DNA of 32,929 nucleotides from NCBI GenBank assembly GCA_016779205.1, contig JADHOC010000032.1:1-32929 (forward strand), given 5' to 3'. The DNA comes from Planctomycetota bacterium. GTDB lineage: Bacteria > Planctomycetota > UBA1135 > GCA-002686595. Positions within the stretch are counted from its first letter, which is position 1, and every line of letters starts with the position of its first letter. The translations under genes and the position numbers were made by a program. This document shows, in pieces, positions 6,696-14,546 of the stretch. Below the pieces are notes generated by a model. The model had not been told where the DNA came from. It searched no databases and worked only from the letters and a program-made list of their open reading frames with translations.

Positions 6696-7066
6696 CGGTC
6701 GCGGCGACGGCCCTGACGGCGGCTCGTGTCCTTGGACGGCTCCTTGGAGTCCACGGACTGCATGGCCTTCGCCTGGGTCCGGAGTCCCTCCAGCAGGACC
6801 TCACGGGAGCGGGGGTTGATCCCGGCGGTGAAGCCCTCTGCCTCGGACCGCGCGAGGGCCTCGGTGAGCTCCTTCCCGGCCGCGGCCTGCTGCTGCATGA
6901 ACTCCTGGCAGCTCTCGACCTTGGACTCGAGCTCGGTGATCTGGGCCTGGAGGGCCGCGAGCGCCTTGTTGGGATCCTGCTGCTGGGCGGGCGCAGGGCC
7001 GAAGGAGAGCAGCGAGGCGATGAGCGCGCCGCCGGCGCACAAGACGGGTGTATGAAAGCGTTGCAT
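6692..7066 (-). CDS. Small exported coiled-coil protein coupled to the Xer gene
   Basis: The protein has 124 residues. Residues 1-27 are a signal peptide ending near PAPAQQ. Residues about 33-75 form a heptad-rich segment (NKALAALQAQITELESKVESCQEF), followed by a basic C-terminus. One cysteine remains in the mature part. The start is well supported by GAGGAGGGG four bases before the ATG. No family is recognised. Coupling to a recombinase may be incidental co-transcription, since an exported protein would not meet the recombinase in the cytoplasm. Confidence 0.8.
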   Translation of the reverse strand: MQRFHTPVLCAGGALIASLLSFGPAPAQQQDPNKALAALQAQITELESKVESCQEFMQQQAAAGKELTEALARSEAEGFTAGINPRSREVLLEGLRTQAKAMQSVDSKEPSKDTSRRQGRRRDR

Positions 7067-7163
7067 GACCCCTCCTCTATCGGCTGTGGGGGCCGGCGGG
7101 TGAAGCGCCGAATGCTCCTGGCGTGGAGAGCGGCGCGCAGGGGGCGTTGGGGGCCCCCAGGGC

Positions 7164-8498
7164 CTACTCCGGGGCCTGTGAGGGCGGGGCGGGCAGGCGC
7201 CTGGACAGCCCGAGGGGCATCAGGAGCAGGGCCGCGCCGATCGCGTAGGGGGCGAGGGCGCCGAGGCCGTAATAGAGCAGGCCCCCGGCGATCGGTCCCA
7301 CGACCCGGGCGAGGCTCCCGAAGCTCCTGAAGACCCCGAGGGCGAATCCCTGGCGATCGTCGGGGACGTAGCGGCTCGCGAGGGAGCTGAAGCTGGGCAT
7401 CACCAGCGAGCTGCCCACCGCCACCAGCGCGAGCCCGGCGTACAGGACGGCGGCGGATTCGGTCCGGGTCACCGCCGCGATCACGAGGAAGCCAGGGAGC
7501 GTCAGGGCCATGCCCAGGCTGGCGACCTTCAGCTCGCCCACGCGGGGCACCAGCCGGCGGACGATGCCCCCCTGGACGAAGGCGATGGTGAGCCCGATGA
7601 AGACGAACATCCACGCGTTGTCGCGCGGGCCGTAGCCGAGGTGCTCCGCGGCGAGGAAGACCAGGGTGAACTCCATGGCGCCGAAGGCGGCGAAGTAGAT
7701 GAAGTACGCGAGGTTCAGGGTGTGCACGCCGGGGAACGCCAGCCCCCCCTGGGCGGCGAAGGGGTTGAGGCTGCGCTTCTCGGGCGCGCCTTCCCCTGCG
7801 GTGGCCTCGCGGGTCTCCGGAAAGCGGAGCGCAGCCCAGACGAGGTTGACCAGGGCCAGCCCGAAGGCGATCAGGGCGGCGCCGCTGAAGGGGTTCACCC
7901 CCGCGAGGTCCGGGAGGGAGGTGGTCAGGTCCCAGCCCGAGGCGAGCCCGCCGAGCGCGGGGCCCACCACGAACCCGAGTCCGATGCCGGCGCCGAGGAT
8001 GCCCATCCCCTTGGCGCGGTCCGCCTTCTTGTGGGTGTCGGCCACGGCCGCCGACGCGATCGAGATGTTCCCCGCCATGATGCCGCCCGTCAGGCGCGCG
8101 ACGATGAGGAGGGCGAAGCTCCCCGCGAAGAACCACACCACGTAGGAGAGCGCGGTGCCCGTGAGGGTGATGAGCAGGATCGAGCGCCGACCGCGCCGGT
8201 CCGAGAGGCCACCCCAGAGGGGGGCGAAGATGAACTGCAGCCCGGAGTAGAGGGAGCCCAGGAGGCCGCCGAAGAGCACGATCACCGCGAAGCGATCCTC
8301 GACGAGGGTCTCGAGCCAGCTGGCGAGCCGCCCCACGAGGCTGTCCGCGCCCTCCTCGGCCACGTACCAGTCGAGCATCTCCGGGAAGAGCGGGAAGATG
8401 ACGGAGAAGCCGACCATGTCGAGGAACACGGTCAGGAACACGAGGCCCAGCACGCCCTTGCGGGGGCCGGGCGTGGACTTCGGGGCAGTGGTACTCAT
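7164..8498 (-). CDS. MFS transporter, TetA-like DHA1 drug:H+ antiporter type
   Basis: The 444-residue integral membrane protein has about 12 hydrophobic segments. TM1 contains FLDMVGFSVIFPLFP, the LDxxGxxxxxPxxP pattern of DHA1 carriers. Motif A is GGLSDRRGRRSIL between TM2 and TM3. Motif C, GAGIGLGFVVGPALGG, is the antiporter signature in TM5. The ligand is unknown; drug or metabolite efflux is the family expectation. The open frame reaches 8873, but the ATG at 8498 is preceded by GGAGGAAC at good spacing and starts directly before TM1, so the upstream part is rejected. It is divergent from pabB, sharing a 49-base gap. A perfect 12-base palindrome, TGGGGGCCCCCA (7148-7159), follows the stop. 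Confidence 0.9.
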   Translation of the reverse strand: MSTTAPKSTPGPRKGVLGLVFLTVFLDMVGFSVIFPLFPEMLDWYVAEEGADSLVGRLASWLETLVEDRFAVIVLFGGLLGSLYSGLQFIFAPLWGGLSDRRGRRSILLITLTGTALSYVVWFFAGSFALLIVARLTGGIMAGNISIASAAVADTHKKADRAKGMGILGAGIGLGFVVGPALGGLASGWDLTTSLPDLAGVNPFSGAALIAFGLALVNLVWAALRFPETREATAGEGAPEKRSLNPFAAQGGLAFPGVHTLNLAYFIYFAAFGAMEFTLVFLAAEHLGYGPRDNAWMFVFIGLTIAFVQGGIVRRLVPRVGELKVASLGMALTLPGFLVIAAVTRTESAAVLYAGLALVAVGSSLVMPSFSSLASRYVPDDRQGFALGVFRSFGSLARVVGPIAGGLLYYGLGALAPYAIGAALLLMPLGLSRRLPAPPSQAPE

Positions 8499-8547
8499 GG
8501 TGGATGTTCCTCCGGGAACGCTCGGGGCGGTATAGAGTGCGGCTCCG

Positions 8548-10014
8548 ATGGCCGAGGTCCAGACCGAACCCGCGCGCGTTCGCCTGAGCGGGCAGACCTT
8601 CGACCTCACGGAGCACGTGGGGCGAGGGTTGGATGTGCCCCGCGCGCTGCTGCGTCTTCGCGGGCGGCCCGGGCTGGTGGCCCTTGACAGCGCGAGCGGG
8701 GCGCCGGGGCGCTGGTCGATCGTGGCCTTCGATCCCATCGAGACCTTCTCCGGGGCGAGCGGCGCGGGGCCCGGCGGCGCCGGGCGGTCGGTCCTCGATG
8801 GGCTACGCCACGTCCTCGCGGGCCTGGCGTGGGAGGGAGAGCTCCCCCCCGGCCCCTTCAGCGGCGGGTTCATCGGAGCCCTCGCCTATGACCTTGGGGT
8901 CGAGGGGGAGCCGTTGGACCTCCCCGATGCGGCGTGGCCCCAGCCGCCCATCGCGGGCGGGATCTACCGCGACTGGGTGGTGTTCGAGCTCGATGACGCG
9001 GCGAGGGTGCGGGGCGCCCACCTCGTGATGGCCGACCGAGCCGGCACCGACGACGACGGCGCGCGCCGGGCGGCGAGCGTCCTCGAGGACCTGGAGGCCG
9101 ACGCCGTCGGGCCGGCTCCCCAGTCGCAGACCACCTGCCGCCGACATGTCCCCTCAGCCGAGCACAAGCAGCGGGTGGAGCTCGCCCGGGCGCTCATCGC
9201 GAGGGGAGAGATCTACCAGGCCAACCTCTGCCACCGGGTGACCGCACCGGCCTCGACGGGCCCGCTGGACCTCTACCTGGAACTCCGAAGGCAGAACCCG
9301 GCGCCCTACATGGGGTACCTGGGCTTCCGGTTCCCGGACGGGGCCGAGGGCGCGATCCTCTCGTCGAGCCCGGAGCTGCTGCTGGACCTGGAGGGCCGTG
9401 ACGTCCCGGGACGCGCGGCGAGAACGACGCCCATCAAGGGCACGATTGCGTGCGGGGCGGAAGCCGAATCGGACGCGCTCCAGCGGGAGCGGCTGCTGGG
9501 CAGCGAGAAGGACCGCGCCGAGCTGGCCATGATCGTGGACCTCGAGCGCAACGACCTCGGCCGGATCTCCGTCCCCGGCGGCGTCCGTGTCGGCACCTTC
9601 CCGCGGCTCGAGACCTATCGCGGGCTGCACCACCTCGTGACGGACGTCGTGGGGGAGGTGCGCCCGGAGTGCTCCGCGGTGGACGTGGTCGCGGCCCTCT
9701 TCCCCGGCGGGTCGATCACCGGCGCGCCGAAGCTGCGGAGCATGGAGGCCATCGCGGAGATCGAGGGAGAGGGGCGCGGCTTCTTCACGGGGTCGCTCGG
9801 CTTCATCGACGCCCGCGGCCGCGCGACCTTCAACATCCTCATCCGCACCATCATCCACCGCGCGGTGGAGGGGGGGGGCCGGGAGGTGTCGTTCCACGTC
9901 GGCGGGGGCATCACCTGGTCCTCGGACCCGGAGTCCGAGGACGATGAGACGATGCTCAAGGCCTCGGCCATGGTCGCGGCGCTGAGCGGATCCGCACTCC
10001 CGGCGACCCCCTGA
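8548..10014 (+). CDS. pabB: Aminodeoxychorismate synthase component I (PabB)
   Basis: The 488-residue protein is a chorismate-utilising enzyme. The N-terminal domain spans about 1-185 and the catalytic domain follows from HKQRVELARALIARGEIYQANL. It carries PIKGT with K297. The lysine is the mark of PabB; anthranilate synthase TrpE normally has PIAGT there. Further hallmarks are AMIVDLERNDLGR, the FPGGSITGAPK loop and GGGITWSSDPESEDDET near the end. The reaction converts chorismate plus ammonia to 4-amino-4-deoxychorismate for folate synthesis, with the glutaminase PabA supplying ammonia. No pabA or pabC is adjacent. TATAGA about 20 bases before the ATG is a possible -10 element. An intrinsic terminator follows. 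Confidence 0.9.
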   Translation: MAEVQTEPARVRLSGQTFDLTEHVGRGLDVPRALLRLRGRPGLVALDSASGAPGRWSIVAFDPIETFSGASGAGPGGAGRSVLDGLRHVLAGLAWEGELPPGPFSGGFIGALAYDLGVEGEPLDLPDAAWPQPPIAGGIYRDWVVFELDDAARVRGAHLVMADRAGTDDDGARRAASVLEDLEADAVGPAPQSQTTCRRHVPSAEHKQRVELARALIARGEIYQANLCHRVTAPASTGPLDLYLELRRQNPAPYMGYLGFRFPDGAEGAILSSSPELLLDLEGRDVPGRAARTTPIKGTIACGAEAESDALQRERLLGSEKDRAELAMIVDLERNDLGRISVPGGVRVGTFPRLETYRGLHHLVTDVVGEVRPECSAVDVVAALFPGGSITGAPKLRSMEAIAEIEGEGRGFFTGSLGFIDARGRATFNILIRTIIHRAVEGGGREVSFHVGGGITWSSDPESEDDETMLKASAMVAALSGSALPATP

Positions 10015-10023
10015 GCGGGCTGG

Positions 10024-10065
10024 GCCCCCTTCCGACCGGCCGAGGGGCCCTGGAGGGGGCTTTTT
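10024..10065 (+). terminator. Rho-independent terminator after pabB
   Basis: GCCCCCTTCC (10024-10033) pairs with GGAGGGGGC (10052-10060), with a single bulged T, and is followed at once by five T residues (10061-10065). The stem is GC-rich and sits ten bases after the pabB stop. Confidence 0.75.
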
Positions 10066-10204
10066 CCGAGCGGTCGGGCGGGGCCGGGGCCGCGGGATCT
10101 CCCTCGTGACGCTGTTAACGCCCTCCTTTCTTGCGAGTGCCCCGCGGACCCCCGAGGATGGGGTCGGACGCCCATCTCACGCTCCCTCTATCTGGAGGAC
10201 CACG

Positions 10205-11011
10205 ATGATCTCTTCGCTCGCCCTGTCCCTGACTCTCCTCGCCCCTGCCCCGCTGCCCGCAGCGGCGCCCCTCGCACCGCCCGTGCTGGCCTCGTTCCAG
10301 GATGACGAGGAGAAGCCCGACAAGCGGGAGGAGGTCAAGGACGCGCTGAAGTCGCTCAAGGATCACGCTGGCAAGCGCGGCGACGAGGACATCGAGGCGA
10401 TCCAGGTCATCGAGACCCTGAAGACGGAGTTCCCGGAGAGCGGCCCCAAGGACCGCAAGGCGATCGTCAAGGGCATCAACGCGTGCCTCAAGTCGAAGCG
10501 GAAGCTGACCAAGGACAAGCTCTTCGACAACAAGCTCCACCTGGCCGCCGCGGAGGCGCTCGGGGACATGGGCCCCGAGAGCATCAAGGACCTCTCGGGC
10601 TGGGTCGACCACAAGAGCTTCATCAAGGACCTCGACATGCGCAGGACGTTGATCCTGAGCCTGGGGCGGACCAAGAACGAGGACGCGGTGGACCCGCTGG
10701 TGGAGCTGCTCACCAACCACGAGCCGGTGGTGCAGGCGTCTGCAGCCCAGGCCCTCGGTGACTACGGGTTCCTCGATCAGAAGGAGCGCAAGGCGGTCTT
10801 CAAGAAGGTCCTCGACGTGATCACCCAGGTGAAGAACGCCCTGGACGTCGGGCAGACGGACCCCATCGTTCAAGATCGCTACGACACCATCGCGGGTCCG
10901 ATGCTGACCACGCTGCAGAAGCTCTCGGGTCACGATGCCCGGGACGCGCTGGTCTTCCGCCAGTGGTGGAACAAGAACAAGAAGAAGGACTGGGACGAGG
11001 GGAAGGACTGA
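10205..11011 (+). CDS. Exported HEAT-repeat protein
   Basis: The protein has 268 residues. The chosen ATG follows GGAGG with six bases between, and begins a clear signal peptide (MISSLALSLTLLAPAPLPAAA). The open frame upstream to 10106 has no ribosome site and is not used. After an acidic/basic linker (DDEEKPDKREEVKD), the body is alpha-helical with HEAT-like repeats, best seen at DAVDPLVELLTNHEPVVQASAAQALGDYG. The C-terminus is lysine-rich (WWNKNKKKDWDEGKD). HEAT repeats bind proteins; the partner is unknown. It probably opens a plus-strand transcription unit with the next two exported or membrane genes. Confidence 0.82.
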   Translation: MISSLALSLTLLAPAPLPAAAPLAPPVLASFQDDEEKPDKREEVKDALKSLKDHAGKRGDEDIEAIQVIETLKTEFPESGPKDRKAIVKGINACLKSKRKLTKDKLFDNKLHLAAAEALGDMGPESIKDLSGWVDHKSFIKDLDMRRTLILSLGRTKNEDAVDPLVELLTNHEPVVQASAAQALGDYGFLDQKERKAVFKKVLDVITQVKNALDVGQTDPIVQDRYDTIAGPMLTTLQKLSGHDARDALVFRQWWNKNKKKDWDEGKD

Positions 11012-11036
11012 CGCCCCCGGGGCGTCCTCCCCTCCC

Positions 11037-11765
11037 ATGTCCTCCGAATTCGGCACCGATTCCGGGCGCCCCTCGGGGAGCGGCGTCGCCGGTAGCGGGC
11101 TCTGGCTCTTCGCTCCGGTGGCCATGGTGCTCTTCCTGGCCCTGCGGGAGCGGATCATGCCCGTCGGAGACGCGGTCTCCCGATCGGCGCCCCTGGCCCC
11201 CGGCTCCCTCGGGGAGCTCGTCCCCCTCGCGGGCTTCGAGGGGCGGCTACCCCGGCCCTCCGACGGAGCCAGCCTCCTCGCTCGCCTCGAGCCGCTCCAC
11301 CCGGATCCCGACCGACAGGCCTTCGACGCCGCCGTGCTGTCCGAGCGCTTCGGACTCCCGACGGGAGTGGACTCGGCGGCCGAGGGTGGACCCCAGCCCT
11401 GGCGCCTGACGCTCATCGCCGAGGCCAGCCCGGATCAGGGAGGGGACGATGAGCCCGAGCCGCTGGTGGCTGCGCTCTCCGACGTGACCGTCTCGGGCCT
11501 CGTCCCAATCATCCCCGGCGCCGCGGCCGGCGCGGCGGACGTGGGCCTCCTCGCGGCCATGCTCGGCGCGGCGAGCCAACCCCTCCACGCCGGTGAGCGG
11601 GCCGACCTCATCTTCTGGGGGCCGTCGCCGGAGGCGCCGCAGATCACGGTCGGTGACCTCGGGTCCGTGAGGCCGCTGCCGGTGATGCGCCAGGTGCGCC
11701 GCCGCTCGGAGGCCGTGGCCTGGGAGGACGGGCGCTCGTCCGGGGACCCGGAGGCGATCAAGTGA
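11037..11765 (+). CDS. Single-pass membrane protein of unknown function
   Basis: The protein has 242 residues. The ATG at 11037 lies 25 bases after the HEAT-repeat gene and gives a short polar N-terminus, then one membrane segment (GLWLFAPVAMVLFLAL, about residues 20-35). The rest is presumably periplasmic. The frame extends upstream to 10935, but that would overlap the HEAT gene. There is no recognisable domain. The stop overlaps the GTG of the next gene as GTGA (11762-11765), so the two are coupled and probably act in one envelope complex. Confidence 0.75.
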   Translation: MSSEFGTDSGRPSGSGVAGSGLWLFAPVAMVLFLALRERIMPVGDAVSRSAPLAPGSLGELVPLAGFEGRLPRPSDGASLLARLEPLHPDPDRQAFDAAVLSERFGLPTGVDSAAEGGPQPWRLTLIAEASPDQGGDDEPEPLVAALSDVTVSGLVPIIPGAAAGAADVGLLAAMLGAASQPLHAGERADLIFWGPSPEAPQITVGDLGSVRPLPVMRQVRRRSEAVAWEDGRSSGDPEAIK

Positions 11766-13036
11766 TCGCCGCCTCCATCCTCGCCGTGGCCCTGGCGGCC
11801 CAGGAGCCCTCGGTGGCGGCCGACGGGGACGCGGCGGCTCCCGGAAAGGACCAGTCCGGTTCGGCGGCGGCGGCCGAGCTCGAGCGGCTGCGCGCGAGGG
11901 AGAACGAGTTGCTCGCGCGCATCTCGGCGCTGGAGGACCAGCTGCGCGCGGAGAGGGCCCGCAGCCTCCAGCGACAGGAGGAGTGGGTCGCCTTCACTCG
12001 ACTGCTCCAGGGCTTCGAGATCCCCTCGCTCCCCGAGCCCCCGGAGTTCGTGGCCGAAGCGCTGGTGGTCCCGAGGGACCCCGCCGCGGAGGCGCTGGAG
12101 CGGGCCGAGGCCGCGCGCCGCTGGCGCGGGGCCCAGGTGGCGGCGTCCCTCAGGACCCTGCTCATGGCGGAGAGCGTCCGGGGGGTCGACCTCCTCGAGG
12201 TCGGCTTGATCCACGAATATCAGGGGCGAAGCTGGACGGGACCGGTCATCGCCAGGCTCCTGGACGAGCGCGGCCGGATGGTCGGGATGATGAAGGCGGC
12301 CCGCCTGCGGCTGGAGGTCAGTCGATCCTCGCGGTCCGTCACGATCATTCTCGAGGACGGCTACGAGTCTCGGGCCGGCGTGCGGCGCCCCTTCGAGGGC
12401 GGGGTCGCCGTCCGGTCGGAGGGCGAGACCCTGTCGGAGGCCCGAGGCGGCCGACAGCGGATCTACCTGGGGGCGGTGGACCCCGAGCCCTGGATCGAGG
12501 CGCTCCCCGAGCTCGTGGATCCCGTGCTCCTCGCCAGGGCCACCGATGATGGCCTCTGGGACCTCGACGACCTTCGGGTCCAGATCGTGCGGCTGCTCCA
12601 CGAGGCGGCCCAGGCCGGGGACCCGCGCTGGCGCCTGGTGGGCCTGGGGGGCGTCCGTGGGAGTGAGCTCCGTGACGTGCAGTTCGCCGAGGTGGACGCG
12701 GTGACCGGCCGGGCCGAGCGGCGCGTCTTCGCCGACAGCGCCCGGATCCGGATCCGGCCGAGCGGCGGAGTGGAGCTGCAGTTCGAAGGGGGCTCCGTGC
12801 GCCGCGGGACCCGCGTGGCCCCGTTCCTCGCGGGCAAGTACCGGATCGTCCTTCCGAGGGCCCGGGCCGAGGACTGGCGCGAGGCTTCGCTGCCGGGCCT
12901 CGCGGCCCCGCCGGTGCGGCCCGCCAGCGACTCGAAGGAGCCCGTCAGCGACTCGAAGGAGCCCGTCAGCGACTCGAAGGAGCCCGTCAGCGACTCGAAG
13001 GAGATCGTCGAGGAACCCGCCGCACCGGTCCGGTAG
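11762..13036 (+). CDS. Exported coiled-coil protein with C-terminal SDSKEPV repeats
   Basis: The protein has 424 residues with a GTG start overlapping the previous stop. A short hydrophobic N-terminus (MIAASILAVALAAQ) reads as a signal peptide. Residues about 37-78 form a coiled coil (AELERLRARENELLARISALEDQL). The middle is a mixed globular region with several basic and aspartate-rich strands and no family I recognise. The C-terminus has four tandem heptapeptides, SDSKE(P/I)V, then EEPAAPVR. The coupling to a one-TM protein and the preceding exported HEAT protein suggest a shared envelope function, but nothing identifies it. Confidence 0.8.
   Translation: MIAASILAVALAAQEPSVAADGDAAAPGKDQSGSAAAAELERLRARENELLARISALEDQLRAERARSLQRQEEWVAFTRLLQGFEIPSLPEPPEFVAEALVVPRDPAAEALERAEAARRWRGAQVAASLRTLLMAESVRGVDLLEVGLIHEYQGRSWTGPVIARLLDERGRMVGMMKAARLRLEVSRSSRSVTIILEDGYESRAGVRRPFEGGVAVRSEGETLSEARGGRQRIYLGAVDPEPWIEALPELVDPVLLARATDDGLWDLDDLRVQIVRLLHEAAQAGDPRWRLVGLGGVRGSELRDVQFAEVDAVTGRAERRVFADSARIRIRPSGGVELQFEGGSVRRGTRVAPFLAGKYRIVLPRARAEDWREASLPGLAAPPVRPASDSKEPVSDSKEPVSDSKEPVSDSKEIVEEPAAPVR
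12925..13008 (+). repeat. Four tandem 21-base coding repeats
   Basis: The unit CAGCGACTCGAAGGAGCCCG plus T occurs at 12925-12945, 12946-12966 and 12967-12987 without change. A fourth copy at 12988-13008 has CC to AT changes, giving EIV in place of EPV. The repeats are in frame and code for SDSKEPV. Identity at DNA level, including silent positions, points to recent slippage expansion. Confidence 0.95.
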
Positions 13037-13046
13037 CCTTGCGCGC

Positions 13047-14546
13047 GTGAGCCTCTTCGATGACGTTCCCAGGCGCCCGCGGGGCGGCACGCGCGGACGC
13101 GGTTCGGGCGCCAGGAGGGCGGCCGCCGCTCGGGCCGCGGGCGAGCCGGCGCGCGGGAGCGAGCGGCCCGGCGCCGATGCGGTGCGCGGAGAGGCAACGT
13201 CCGAGGTCGTGTCGGTCTCCCAGCTCACGGCGCGGATCAACACGGCCCTGAAGGGCTTCGGGCGCGTGGCGGTGGAGGGGGAGATCAGCCGGCCCAAGAC
13301 CGTCGCGTCGGGCCACGTCTTCTTCACCCTCAAGGACGGGTCCGCCGTGCTGGACGCGAAGGTCTGGCGGTCAGCGGTGTCCAGGGCGCTCGCCTCCGTG
13401 GGCAAGCTCACCGAGGGCGCGCGGGTCGTCTGCCACGGCAGCCTCGACGTGTACGCCCCCTACGGCAAGCACAGCCTGATCGTGGACCGCATCGAGCCGC
13501 GCGGCATGGGCGCGCTGCTCGCGGACCTCGAGCGGCTCAAGGTTCAGCTCCGCGAGGAGGGGTTGATGGATCGCCGCCGGCCCCTGCCGCGGTTCCCCGC
13601 GCGCGTGGGGGTCGTCACGAGCCGGGACGCCGACGCCTGGCGGGACTTCCTCCGGACCCGCTCCCTGCGGTGGCCCGGCTACCCTGTGCGGCTGGTCCAC
13701 TCCCGCGTGCAGGGACAGGCCGCCGCCAGGGAGGTCGCGGCGGCCATCCGGCGCCTGGACGAGAGCGGCGTGGACGTGGTCGTCGTGTGTCGCGGCGGCG
13801 GGGCGATCGAGGACCTGTGGTGCTTCAACGAGGAGGTCGTGGCCCGGGCGATCTGGGCCTGCAGCGTGCCGGTGGTCACCGGGGTCGGCCATGAGACCGA
13901 CACGACCCTCGTGGACCTCGTCGCGGACCACCGTGCCCACACTCCGACGGACGCGGCGCAGACGGTGCTCCCCGAACGGGCCGTGTTGCTCGAGGCGATC
14001 GAGCGACAGGGGGCGTACCTGGGCGATGCCCTGGAGCGCGCCGTCGAGGGCCGCGCGGAGCGCTTTGCCCGGGCGGCGCGCACCCTCCGGTTGCGCACCC
14101 CCGCGCGGCTCGTGGAGGAGCGCGGGGCGCGCGTCGAGGCCCTCGCGCGACGGGGCCGGAGCGCGTCGATCTCGCTCATTCAGGAGTCGGCCACGCGGTT
14201 GGAGCGCCTCGCCGCGCGGCTTGAGCGCCAGAGTCCCATGGCGCGCGTCGTGCGGGCCGAGGGCCAGGTCGAGGGAGCCAGGAGCCGGCTCGTGGCCGCC
14301 ATGGGAGCCCGGGTCGCAGCCGCCGATCGCCGGCTCGCGCCGGCGGGCCGCGCGCTGGAGGCGGTGTCGCCGCTCGCGGTGCTGGAGCGCGGCTACTCGA
14401 TCACGCGCCGCGCCGATGGCCGAGTGGTGGAGGACCCCTCGGAGCTCGGAGAGGGGGAGGAGCTCACCACCATCGTGGCGCGCGGGGAGATCGACTCGAC
14501 CGTGGGGGCCGTTCGCTCCAGGGAGCGGGGAGGAGAGAGTGACTGA
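13047..14546 (+). CDS. xseA: Exodeoxyribonuclease VII large subunit
   Basis: The protein has 499 residues with a GTG start 10 bases after the previous gene. A basic, Ala/Arg/Gly-rich extension of about 50 residues precedes the OB-fold domain (VSQLTARINTALKGFGRVAVEGEIS...GHVFFTLKD). The catalytic domain has ARVGVVTSRDADAWRDFL, then VVVCRGGGAIEDLWCFNEE and VVTGVGHETDTTLVDLVADHRAHTPTDAA, all XseA hallmarks. A coiled-coil C-terminal region follows. ExoVII degrades single-stranded DNA from both ends and normally needs many XseB small subunits. No xseB is visible next to it; the following gene is a glycosyltransferase that overlaps the end by eight bases. The RGGGA motif has A where RGGGS is common. 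Confidence 0.93.
   Translation: MSLFDDVPRRPRGGTRGRGSGARRAAAARAAGEPARGSERPGADAVRGEATSEVVSVSQLTARINTALKGFGRVAVEGEISRPKTVASGHVFFTLKDGSAVLDAKVWRSAVSRALASVGKLTEGARVVCHGSLDVYAPYGKHSLIVDRIEPRGMGALLADLERLKVQLREEGLMDRRRPLPRFPARVGVVTSRDADAWRDFLRTRSLRWPGYPVRLVHSRVQGQAAAREVAAAIRRLDESGVDVVVVCRGGGAIEDLWCFNEEVVARAIWACSVPVVTGVGHETDTTLVDLVADHRAHTPTDAAQTVLPERAVLLEAIERQGAYLGDALERAVEGRAERFARAARTLRLRTPARLVEERGARVEALARRGRSASISLIQESATRLERLAARLERQSPMARVVRAEGQVEGARSRLVAAMGARVAAADRRLAPAGRALEAVSPLAVLERGYSITRRADGRVVEDPSELGEGEELTTIVARGEIDSTVGAVRSRERGGESD

Noticed and set aside
7148..7159. TGGGGGCCCCCA palindrome as a terminator for the MFS gene
   Set aside because: Almost no loop and no T-tract; too common a pattern in this composition to call.
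6661..8616. 651-residue minus-strand frame overlapping the MFS gene
   Set aside because: Arg/Pro/Gly-rich shadow of the MFS transporter and the small coiled-coil gene in another frame.
12925..13008. Tandem repeats considered as a CRISPR array or VNTR-only element
   Set aside because: No spacers, unit of 21 bases, in frame within a coding gene.
11435..13411. 658-residue minus-strand frame
   Set aside because: Low-complexity shadow of the exported coiled-coil gene and xseA; a by-product of high GC.
13891..14538. N-terminal extension of the glycosyltransferase frame
   Set aside because: It shadows xseA; the GTG at 14539 with a strong ribosome site starts the true domain.
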